This document shows, piece by piece, positions 36,685 to 44,085 of a stretch of 64,000 bases of DNA. Source of the stretch: Bacteriovoracaceae bacterium (GTDB lineage: Bacteria; Bdellovibrionota; Bacteriovoracia; Bacteriovoracales; Bacteriovoracaceae); NCBI GenBank assembly GCA_013141065.1, contig JABFRR010000010.1:78164-142163 (forward strand). The letters are read 5' to 3'. Both the position numbers and the translations under genes were made by a program. The notes beneath the pieces were generated by a model. The model had not been told where the DNA came from. It worked only from the letters and a program-made list of their open reading frames with translations, and did no database searches. The stretch's first letter is position 1, and every line of letters begins with the position of its first letter.

Positions 36685-37692
36685 ATGTTAGTTTACACCG
36701 GAATTGATTATCATAAAAGAACTTCAACAATTTGTTTTATTTTTCCTGATGGAAAAAAAGATGTAAAAACCGTTCTTTCTGAAAACCTAGTAAAAGAATT
36801 GGTTAATCGTAAAAATTTGCTTGTTGGAATTGAGGCAAGTTGTGGAGTAAATCATGTTGTCGATCAATTAAAAACAGCTGGGATCAATGTCAAAATAATC
36901 AATCCAAATAAATTTCGAGGCATTGGTATCGGTGGAAAGAAAACCGATATAAAAGACGCTGAGGCACTCGCAGAGTGCTTAAAAGTTAATTTTATTCCAG
37001 AGGTTTATCACAAAGGCATTGGCGCTCGAAGATTAAAATCGCTACTTCGGATTAGAGAGCAATATGTTCAATCAAGAGTTAGCGCCACAAATCATACTCG
37101 CGGGATTTTGAGAGAATATGGAATAACAATAAATGCAGGTGCGGAAAATTTTTGGGATGAAATAGCTGGTAAATTAGAGCAGCTTGACTTTGATATTTTG
37201 AAACAAAAATTAACCGATATGGTTTTTGAATCAAGAAGATTAGCGGCCAAAGAAAAGGATGTTGAAGAGAGTTTAAAAATTCTTCTTGCGGGAGACCCAC
37301 GTGCCGTTTATTTACAAAGTATTCCTGGAGTTGGGCTTATGACGACAGCGGCACTCCTTGCTATTGGCGATGATTTTAGCAGATTTCCCAATGCAAAATC
37401 TTTTGCAAGTTATTTAGGATTAGTTCCAAGTGAAAGTTCATCAGGAGACAAAGTTCGAAGAGGCGCTATTACGAAGGCCGGGCAAGATTTGGCCAGAAAA
37501 TATTTAATTCATGGAGCGAGATCGATATTGATTTTCTCCAATGAAAATAGCCAAGAGCCGATTCGTCGATGGGCATTCAAATTAAAAAATAAAAGAGGAA
37601 TGAATAAGGCGACAGTAGCATTAGCACATCGTTTATCGAGAATTTGTTATAATGTTATTGTCGAAGAGAGGCAGTATAAAAAAGTAATATAA
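36685..37692 (+). CDS. IS110-family transposase (DEDD recombinase)
   Basis: A 335-residue IS110-type recombinase. The N-terminal RuvC-like DEDD domain shows YTGIDYHKRT (Asp near 7), LVGIEASCG (Glu near 50) and KKTDIKDAEALAE (two Asp near 93-97); the C-terminal Tnp20 domain has LQSIPGVGLMTTAALLA and YLGLVPSESSSGDKVRRGAI, which holds the candidate catalytic serine. It looks intact. The GGGAGG ribosome site overlaps the structured leader. Such enzymes act with a bridge RNA and leave no terminal inverted repeats, so exact element ends cannot be set here. Confidence 0.9.
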   Translation: MLVYTGIDYHKRTSTICFIFPDGKKDVKTVLSENLVKELVNRKNLLVGIEASCGVNHVVDQLKTAGINVKIINPNKFRGIGIGGKKTDIKDAEALAECLKVNFIPEVYHKGIGARRLKSLLRIREQYVQSRVSATNHTRGILREYGITINAGAENFWDEIAGKLEQLDFDILKQKLTDMVFESRRLAAKEKDVEESLKILLAGDPRAVYLQSIPGVGLMTTAALLAIGDDFSRFPNAKSFASYLGLVPSESSSGDKVRRGAITKAGQDLARKYLIHGARSILIFSNENSQEPIRRWAFKLKNKRGMNKATVALAHRLSRICYNVIVEERQYKKVI

Positions 37693-37713
37693 AAAACATC
37701 CTGTTTTTTTCTT

Positions 37714-37758
37714 AGAGCAATGAGGCCTCCTGGCCTCCCCCTACGGGCGAGTTGCTCT
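37714..37758 (+). ncRNA. Compact three-way RNA fold after IS110 gene
   Basis: AGAGCAA (37714-37720) pairs with TTGCTCT (37752-37758) and encloses GAGGCC/GGCCTC (37722-37727 with 37732-37737, four-base loop) and CCC/GGG (37739-37741 with 37745-37747, three-base loop). It is far more GC-rich than its surroundings and follows the transposase stop by 22 bases. It may be part of the element's right end, a second guide-like RNA or a structured terminator; no T-run follows directly. Confidence 0.45.
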
Positions 37759-37977
37759 CAAGATCAAGAGGAGAAAGTGGTCTTTGTTGATTCTGATTTT
37801 TTTTGAAATAAATAGACTTAAGTCTGTCATTAACGGTCATGTTTAACCATAGGATGCTGAAGTTGAAAAACAGTTATTGTTAGTTGAAAAAATCCTGAGA
37901 TACCTGCGTTGTGAGGTTAATGGGCGCTTTGATAATCAAAATGTAAGCAGCTTTTAAAATATTAATATTTTTAGCTG

Positions 37978-37989
37978 GGTTACGAATAA
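37978..37989 (+). repeat. 12-bp direct repeat, left copy
   Basis: GGTTACGAATAA occurs here and again at 39338-39349, in the same orientation, on either side of the IS630 transposase. Possibly a duplicated target or chance; bases around both copies also look alike (CTGAATAG / TCGAGTAA). Confidence 0.35.
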
Positions 37990-38084
37990 CTGAATAGAAT
38001 TTTTATAATACAAATGTTGCTAAAAATAAATTTAAAAAAATGAAGAAAAAATTTAAGATTAAAAAATATTTTACGAGATGTTAC

Positions 38085-38219
38085 TTAAGAAAACTTGTTA
38101 GATGAAGAAGTAGTTTCGTGTGTGGGTTCTGATACTTTTCGGTAAGAGTTCATTTCGGTGAGCGTCTTGTTATCCGGGATAGAAGCACACGATAGAATAC
38201 TACCAAGTAAGTATACTGC
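38085..38219 (-). pseudogene. Possible lipoprotein remnant
   Basis: On the minus strand, 44 codons read AVYLLGSILSCASIPDNK... to a stop at 38085. LLGSILSC looks like the end of a lipoprotein signal peptide with its lipidated Cys, but the frame is preceded directly by a stop (38220-38222), and an ATG three bases further up is in another frame. It may be a small lipoprotein gene whose 5' end was lost when the neighbouring IS630 gene arrived. The rest of the gap 37759-38284 shows no other gene. Confidence 0.3.
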
Positions 38220-38284
38220 TCATGATTTAATTTTCTAGTAAAAATTATTTGGCCTATTGTTATGGCCGTACTATTATACTTTTC

Positions 38285-39295
38285 ATGTATAAATTTCTTA
38301 ACAAAGACCAAAGACAGGAACTACTTGACGAGCTACAAATTGAGCGTTCAAAAAGATACGCTGATAGGATTCGGGTTATTTTACTCTTAGATGATAATCA
38401 GACGTACAAAGATATTTCTAAATTTTTATTTCTCGATGAAGGATCCATTGCCAATTACAGAAAACGCTATATGGAAGGTGGAATCGAAGGCCTAATTCTG
38501 GATGAATACAGCACCAAAAGAACAAAGTTAAATCTTGTTGAAGAATTTCAACTTGCCAATGAACTTGACGATAGAATCTTTGCTTCAACTAAAGAAGTTG
38601 TTAATCATATTTTTAAAAAATATAAAGTAAAATTCTCTATTAGTGGCTGCAACAACCTTCTTCACCGGCTTGGATTTTCGTTCAAAAAAGCAAAAGGCGT
38701 ACCTGGTAAAGCAAAGAAAAAAGACCAAGAAGAATTTATAGAAAAATACAATTCTCTCAAAGGAAAAGGAAAGATTTACTTTGGCGATGCAACTCATCCA
38801 CTTCATAATACAATCCTTTCTGCTGGGTGGATTAGAAAAGGCGAAGAAAAAGAAGTTTTCACCAATTCAGGTCGAAATCGCGTCAATGTCTTCGGGGCAA
38901 TTTCTATTGACGACTTAGATATCGTAACTCGTAGCTACGATACAATAAATCAAATCTCAGTATGTAATTTTCTAAAAGCATTAAGAGAGAGAAATCCTAA
39001 TGGTGAGAAAATATATTTTATTTTAGATCGTGGACCAAGCAATAAGGCATTATCCGTAAGAGAGCTGGCGAAAAAATTAAATATTGAGATAGTGTTTTTG
39101 CCCGCCTATAGTCCAAACTTGAATCCTATAGAACGTTTATGGAAATTTTTTAAGAAAAAAGTTTTATACAATCAGTATTATGAAAAATTTAAAGATTTTA
39201 AATTAATTTGCGCCTCATTTTTTCGAGGAATACGAAAGTATGAATTAGAGCTTGCAACTTTAATTACTGATAATTTTTCAGCAGTAGGCACTTGA
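38285..39295 (+). CDS. IS630-family transposase
   Basis: About 336 residues. An N-terminal helix-turn-helix region (QTYKDISKFLFLDEGSIANYRKRYMEGG) is followed by the DDE catalytic core: KIYFGDATHPLHN (first Asp), YFILDRGPSNKA (second Asp) and PAYSPNLNPIERLWKFFKKKV (Glu), the usual IS630 arrangement. The second motif is unusual (DRGPSNKA rather than DNASFHK). The ATG at 38285 is chosen; a TTG at 38249 would add 12 residues. I could not find convincing terminal inverted repeats, so the element may be incomplete. Confidence 0.88.
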   Translation: MYKFLNKDQRQELLDELQIERSKRYADRIRVILLLDDNQTYKDISKFLFLDEGSIANYRKRYMEGGIEGLILDEYSTKRTKLNLVEEFQLANELDDRIFASTKEVVNHIFKKYKVKFSISGCNNLLHRLGFSFKKAKGVPGKAKKKDQEEFIEKYNSLKGKGKIYFGDATHPLHNTILSAGWIRKGEEKEVFTNSGRNRVNVFGAISIDDLDIVTRSYDTINQISVCNFLKALRERNPNGEKIYFILDRGPSNKALSVRELAKKLNIEIVFLPAYSPNLNPIERLWKFFKKKVLYNQYYEKFKDFKLICASFFRGIRKYELELATLITDNFSAVGT

Positions 39296-39403
39296 AAACT
39301 TAACTGGCTTCAGTATAAGTCGGGTTTACCCTTCTTAGGTTACGAATAATCGAGTAAAAAAACTACTTTGGATAACAAGGATCGGCCCTTTGCAACCTAG
39401 ACT

Positions 39404-39419
39404 GGGCCATTTCACCATA
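39404..39419 (-). repeat. 16-bp inverted repeat, right arm
   Basis: Reverse complement of 36569-36584. It abuts the point (about 39422) where homology with ilvE begins. A CTAG sequence lies just inside both arms. Confidence 0.75.
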
Positions 39420-39421
39420 AC

Positions 39422-39768
39422 TGGAATTGTGATTGGCATAAGTTCCAAAGCTCCCCAAACTCCATTTTCATATACACAACTGGCCATTACTGGCGCCATT
39501 ACATTTCCAAAGCCAAGAGTTTCTGGAAGCTTAAAATCTTCAATCGCTTTTTTTAAATTGGGTGAAAGGCTAACTTGGCTCATTTGAATCCTTGAGTAAT
39601 TATTTAAAAAGTGGAGTTATTATATCTGATAAAGACCAAGAATCAAAAAAAAAGCTCCAATGACTTATTTGGTCAAGTAAATACTCAACACATAACAGTA
39701 AATTAGCTAATATTTCTCAGGTGAAATTAAGCTAAATTTTTTTCATAAAAAATCCACATTTTCCGATA
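39422..39768 (-). pseudogene. Truncated second ilvE copy with duplicated upstream region
   Basis: An ATG at 39583-39581 begins MSQVSLSPNLKKAIEDFKL, like ilvE at 36381, and follows it for about 50 codons (with a three-codon deletion before PIT) until homology stops at 39422. The open frame continues into unrelated sequence to 39335. Bases 39584-39768 repeat the ilvE upstream region with one mismatch. This looks like the surviving 5' end of a second aminotransferase gene; the rest was replaced by the IS segment. It now lies directly upstream of cheA, so the copied region may also hold the cheA promoter. Confidence 0.8.
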
Positions 39769-39812
39769 AAGGACTCTGAAAGCAGTAAGAATGTTCTAAA
39801 AAGTGAGATTTT

Positions 39813-41660
39813 ATGGATGATTTTGAAAAAGAAGTTAAGCTGGATTTTTTAACAGAAGCTCTCCAGCTTCTAGATGATTCCGAACAAGCATTTTTAGCTT
39901 TGGAAGGTGATAAAAATAATGCAGAGTTGATGAATCAAATTTTCAGGCTTGCTCATAACTTGAAGGGAACATCTAGAGCTGTTGGTTTCGGGGATGTCGC
40001 AGAATTCACTCATGAATTTGAAAATCTCATTTTAAAACTTAAAGAAGGGCATTTAGAAATTACCGATGCAATCGTTTCATTACTTTTAGAATGTAATGAT
40101 CATGTCAGTGTTATGATTCGAATGCTTAATATGGATTTGGATTCTCGTTTTGATTCACAAGAAATTATTAAAAAAATTCAATCCGCCCTTAGTGGCAATC
40201 TTATAGCAAGTGAAAAGCCATCAAGCTCTTATGAAGAGCCTGCGGCACAAGCAGAATTTGAAAGTGAAACTATTTCAGCAGAAGATATTGCTTTATTAGA
40301 ATCATTCGAAAAAAATCTTAATGCTCCAGCCGAAGAATTAAGTACTGAGCAAAAAGAAAAGCGAGTTGAATCTTTTTTTCCTACTGAAGTTAAAACTGAA
40401 AAAACTGAAACAATTACCAATACACCTGAAGTTAAAAAAGCAGCAGGTGCAGCCAATAAACCAAATGAAGATGATAGTATTAGGGTCAGTCTATCGCGAG
40501 TTGAATTTCTTAATAACGTTGTTGGAGAGTTAGTTATTATTCAAACAGTACTTAACCAACATAGAGATGAAGTGACTAATCCTTTAATGCTCAAATCACT
40601 TTCACAATTAGCTAAACTCTCAAAAGAGATTCAAAATATTTCAATGAGTCTGCGCATGGTTCCGTTGAAACAGACCTTACAAAAAATGCAAAGAATAGTT
40701 CGTGATACTTCAAAAGCATTAGATAAAAAAGTTTTATTAGAACTAGTGGGTGAAGACACTGAAATTGATAAAACGGTATTAGAGCATCTCTCTGATCCGC
40801 TTGTTCATATTGTCAGAAATGCAGTCGATCACGGACTAGAATCAACAGAAGGCAGACTTTCTTCTGGTAAAGATGCTCAAGGTGTAGTCACAATCAAAGC
40901 CTTTCATGAAGGAAATAATCTTGTGATTGAAATAAGTGATGATGGCAAAGGAATCAATCCTAAAGTCATTCGCGAAAAGGCCATTGAAAAAGGTGTAATC
41001 TCGGCCAATGCAACAATGAGTGATGACGATATTGTTAATCTAATCTTTCACCCAGGATTTTCAACGAAATCCGAAGTTTCAGAAATTTCTGGACGTGGTG
41101 TAGGTATGGATGTTGTAAAAACTAACATCGAAAAACTCTCGGGCGAAGTTAAAGTGTTTACTGAGATGGGAAAGGGATCAGTGTTTAAAGTGGTTCTTCC
41201 ACTTACGTTAGCAATCATTGAAGCAATGGTTACAAAAATTGGTGAAGAGAGATATATTATTCCTCTAGGACAAGTTTACGAATCACTTTCACCTACTAAG
41301 GATATCGTTCACCATGTAAATGGAGTGGGTGATTGTTTGAAATTAAGAGGTGAAGTTATCCCACTTTTTAGAATATCGAAGGCCTTACAACGAAATGTGA
41401 CTGAAAAACCATTACACGATCAAATTGCAATAATTGTTAATTCAAACGATAGCAATTTTGCAGTTTTAGTTGACGATATTCTTCACCAACAACAAGTTGT
41501 TATAAAGAAGTTGGGTGAGGAGATAAAAAATCAGAAAGGATTCATGGGAAGTACAATTTTAGGTGATGGTAAACCTGCATTTATTCTCGATTTATTAGAA
41601 CTTTTTTCTGGATCATTAAAAAAGAAAAAATCTAGCTTTTTAGAAGATATGGCAGCATAG
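39813..41660 (+). CDS. cheA: Chemotaxis histidine kinase
   Basis: Central kinase of chemoreceptor arrays; passes phosphate to response regulators. The 615-residue protein has the P1 phosphotransfer domain with LAHNLKGTSRAVGF (His near residue 48), an acidic linker of about 100 residues with no clear P2 domain, the P3 dimerisation helices (VEFLNNVVGELVIIQTVLNQHR, about 230), the P4 ATPase (HIVRNAVDHGLES, about 332; SDDGKGINPK; GRGVGMDVVKTNIE) and a CheW-like P5 at the C-terminus. First of four chemotaxis genes with gaps of 8-18 bases. No receptor gene, cheY or CheC/CheX is in the window. Confidence 0.95.
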   Translation: MDDFEKEVKLDFLTEALQLLDDSEQAFLALEGDKNNAELMNQIFRLAHNLKGTSRAVGFGDVAEFTHEFENLILKLKEGHLEITDAIVSLLLECNDHVSVMIRMLNMDLDSRFDSQEIIKKIQSALSGNLIASEKPSSSYEEPAAQAEFESETISAEDIALLESFEKNLNAPAEELSTEQKEKRVESFFPTEVKTEKTETITNTPEVKKAAGAANKPNEDDSIRVSLSRVEFLNNVVGELVIIQTVLNQHRDEVTNPLMLKSLSQLAKLSKEIQNISMSLRMVPLKQTLQKMQRIVRDTSKALDKKVLLELVGEDTEIDKTVLEHLSDPLVHIVRNAVDHGLESTEGRLSSGKDAQGVVTIKAFHEGNNLVIEISDDGKGINPKVIREKAIEKGVISANATMSDDDIVNLIFHPGFSTKSEVSEISGRGVGMDVVKTNIEKLSGEVKVFTEMGKGSVFKVVLPLTLAIIEAMVTKIGEERYIIPLGQVYESLSPTKDIVHHVNGVGDCLKLRGEVIPLFRISKALQRNVTEKPLHDQIAIIVNSNDSNFAVLVDDILHQQQVVIKKLGEEIKNQKGFMGSTILGDGKPAFILDLLELFSGSLKKKKSSFLEDMAA

Positions 41661-41668
41661 GAGAAAAT

Positions 41669-42169
41669 ATGGAAAAGGACAATGTTACAAAAATGAAAAA
41701 AACTCAAAACTCTGAATTAAGTCGATTTATTGAATTCAGCCTAGGAAGCGAGGATTATGCAATTCCACTTCTGATGGTCAGAGAAGTTATCTCTGTGCCT
41801 GATACGACTCCTATTCCAAAATCGCCTCCACATTTTTTGGGTATTATGAATTTAAGAGGGCAAGTGATTTCAGTTGTCGATCTTCGAAAAAAATTAAAAG
41901 TAGATGCTAAAAAAGACAAAGAAGAAGCAGTCATCATTGTAGATATTGGCGGGATGAATATTGGAGTAGTGGTTGATTCAATCAACAAAGTTCTAGCGTT
42001 CTCTTCTGAGGATGTAAGTGAAATGCCAGAAGTTGAACACCAAGTAAATACAAATTTTATTTTTGGTGTTTATAAAAAAGAAAGTTCACTAACAGTATTA
42101 TTAGATATTGCAAAAGTTTTAGATTTAAAAGATCTAGAAGCAATTAATGGTATGAAAAAAGCTGCGTAA
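41669..42169 (+). CDS. cheW: Chemotaxis coupling protein
   Basis: Couples receptors to CheA. The 166-residue protein has the CheW double SH3-like fold: FIEFSLGSEDYAIPLLMVREVI, PHFLGIMNLRGQVISVVDLRKKL and GVVVDSINKVLAFSSEDV, in normal order. Charged N-terminal tail. Eight bases after cheA, with a GGAG ribosome site. Confidence 0.94.
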   Translation: MEKDNVTKMKKTQNSELSRFIEFSLGSEDYAIPLLMVREVISVPDTTPIPKSPPHFLGIMNLRGQVISVVDLRKKLKVDAKKDKEEAVIIVDIGGMNIGVVVDSINKVLAFSSEDVSEMPEVEHQVNTNFIFGVYKKESSLTVLLDIAKVLDLKDLEAINGMKKAA

Positions 42170-42187
42170 TTATTTTTGAGGTATTAA

Positions 42188-44068
42188 ATGAGTCAGGCAT
42201 TAGCTGGGACTGTTAGTCAGGATTTTTTAAGACTAATTGAAAAAGTTTCAAACGTAGTTCATAAGATTTCGGGTAATCGTCTAGGCGACAAACAAGCCTA
42301 TATGGTCGAAACGCGCGTTAAAAAACGCATGATGGAATTAGGATTGAAAACTCCTGATGAATATTTCAAGTATATTGATCAAAACCTAGATCATGAATCT
42401 TATATTCTGGTTGGTTTAATCACTACACATCATACCTTTTTCTTTAGAGAATTTCCACATTTTGAAATTTTGAAAAATAAACTACCAGAGTTGATTGCGG
42501 GTGTTAAAAAAAGAGGTGATAAGAACCTCTACATCTGGTCAGCGGCATGTAGTCGTGGACATGAAGTATATTCACTTGCCATGTTTCTTGATTTTTATTT
42601 GCCACAAATAGATCCTACTATTTCTTTTAAAATTTTAGGAACAGATATTGATGGTGAGTCTGTTAAGATTGCAGCCAATGGGGTCTATCACTATAATGAA
42701 ATAAAAGAAATTCCAATGAACTTTTTAGGTACACACTGGGCAAAAGGGACTGGCGAAATTTCAATGTATTCGAAAGTGAAGCCCTCGATTAAACTGAAAT
42801 GCGAATTTAAACCAGGCAATTTATTAAAAATATTTGAAGCTGTTAAAGATCAAAAATTTGATGTTATTTTTTGTAGAAATGTTTTTATTTATTTTGAAGC
42901 TAGTCAAATTGAATCCATTTCAAAAGACTTGCTAGCGAGACTACATCCACATGGAATTTATTTTTCAGGTATTTCAGAACCTTTATCAGGCATGAAGTTA
43001 GAAATTCAATCAATTGGACCCTCGGCCTATATCCACAAACAAGCAGCGACTACAACAGCAAGTCTGCCAGTGGGGAGTGCTAAAAATGTCATTCCACTTA
43101 GACCTGCAGTTTCTTCAGTCGTTCCGGTGAATATCCCTCCACAAATATTAAAAGTTATGTGCGTTGATGACTCACCTAGTATTTTAACATTATTAAAGAA
43201 AGTATTGACTCCAGAATTTGGTTTTGAAGTTGTTGCCACAGCGATAAATGGAAAAGATGCTATGGAAAAACTTAAAAATTTGAAAGTAGATTTGATGACA
43301 CTTGATATACACATGCCTGAAATGGACGGTGTGACTTACTTAGAAAAAAATCATAATTCAAGTCATCCACCAGTTATGATAATTTCTTCAGCATCTCGCT
43401 CTGATTCAGATACAGCGATGAAAGCTTTTAAATTTGGTGCAAGTGATTTTGTGGAAAAACCTGCTCTGGCAAATCTTGAAGAAAGAGGAGAAGAAATTCG
43501 AACAAAACTTCGATCTTTGGCCGGAAGTGTATATCGAAAAGTTGCAATTTCAAGTTTTGATACTGAGAATCAAAAAAAGATTGTTATTGGTTCTCCTGAA
43601 AGGAAAATTCGTATAATAACAGGATCCTTATCTGATATGGATGCAATGAAACTTTTCTTTAAAGATTTAGATAACTCTCAACCGCCAACTTTAATTTTCT
43701 TTGAAGGCCAAGGTGAGATACTTGAAGGAATTGTAAAAGAGTATCAAAAAGATTTTAAGAAGAATATTCATCATTTAGATTCTGTAGATCAAAAGCTTGA
43801 AGTAAATCATATATATTTTGTAGATTTCAAAAAACATTTCAGTGGTATTACCAAGAAGTATAGTAGCACACCACACTCAATTTTGGTTTTCGGAAATATA
43901 TCTACTCACGCAGCAAAGCAAGTTAGTGAATGGCGAGGTGGAGAAATCTTACTAGAGGACTTAGGAGAAAAAGGGAATCTAAAAAATCCTTTGAAATCAC
44001 GGGCCCAAGATGTAGTACCAGCGACTAGTTTTCCATATATGTCTTGTCGTTTTTTAGGTTCTAAGTAA
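42188..44068 (+). CDS. cheR: CheR methyltransferase-receiver-degenerate CheB fusion
   Basis: A 626-residue fusion. Residues about 1-280: CheR receptor methyltransferase, with TTHHTFFFREFPHFEIL, WSAACSRGHEVYSLAMFLD (SAM site) and FDVIFCRNVFIYF. About 320-445: receiver domain (KVMCVDDSPSILTL, LDIHMPEMDGVTYLE with phospho-Asp, ASDFVEKP), closest to CheB receivers. About 460-626: follows the CheB methylesterase fold (IITGSLSDMDAMK, PPTLIFFEG, HSILVFGNISTHAAKQVSEW) but lacks the catalytic GSSTGG serine loop, the QHI histidine and the GMGKDGA aspartate. It is therefore probably a non-catalytic or regulatory domain. Intact reading frame. Confidence 0.88.
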   Translation: MSQALAGTVSQDFLRLIEKVSNVVHKISGNRLGDKQAYMVETRVKKRMMELGLKTPDEYFKYIDQNLDHESYILVGLITTHHTFFFREFPHFEILKNKLPELIAGVKKRGDKNLYIWSAACSRGHEVYSLAMFLDFYLPQIDPTISFKILGTDIDGESVKIAANGVYHYNEIKEIPMNFLGTHWAKGTGEISMYSKVKPSIKLKCEFKPGNLLKIFEAVKDQKFDVIFCRNVFIYFEASQIESISKDLLARLHPHGIYFSGISEPLSGMKLEIQSIGPSAYIHKQAATTTASLPVGSAKNVIPLRPAVSSVVPVNIPPQILKVMCVDDSPSILTLLKKVLTPEFGFEVVATAINGKDAMEKLKNLKVDLMTLDIHMPEMDGVTYLEKNHNSSHPPVMIISSASRSDSDTAMKAFKFGASDFVEKPALANLEERGEEIRTKLRSLAGSVYRKVAISSFDTENQKKIVIGSPERKIRIITGSLSDMDAMKLFFKDLDNSQPPTLIFFEGQGEILEGIVKEYQKDFKKNIHHLDSVDQKLEVNHIYFVDFKKHFSGITKKYSSTPHSILVFGNISTHAAKQVSEWRGGEILLEDLGEKGNLKNPLKSRAQDVVPATSFPYMSCRFLGSK

Positions 44069-44085
44069 GACTGGGAAAAAATTAA

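Noticed and set aside
39335..39583. Separate 82-residue protein gene
   Set aside because: First ~50 codons are a truncated aminotransferase copy and the rest is read-through into the IS segment.
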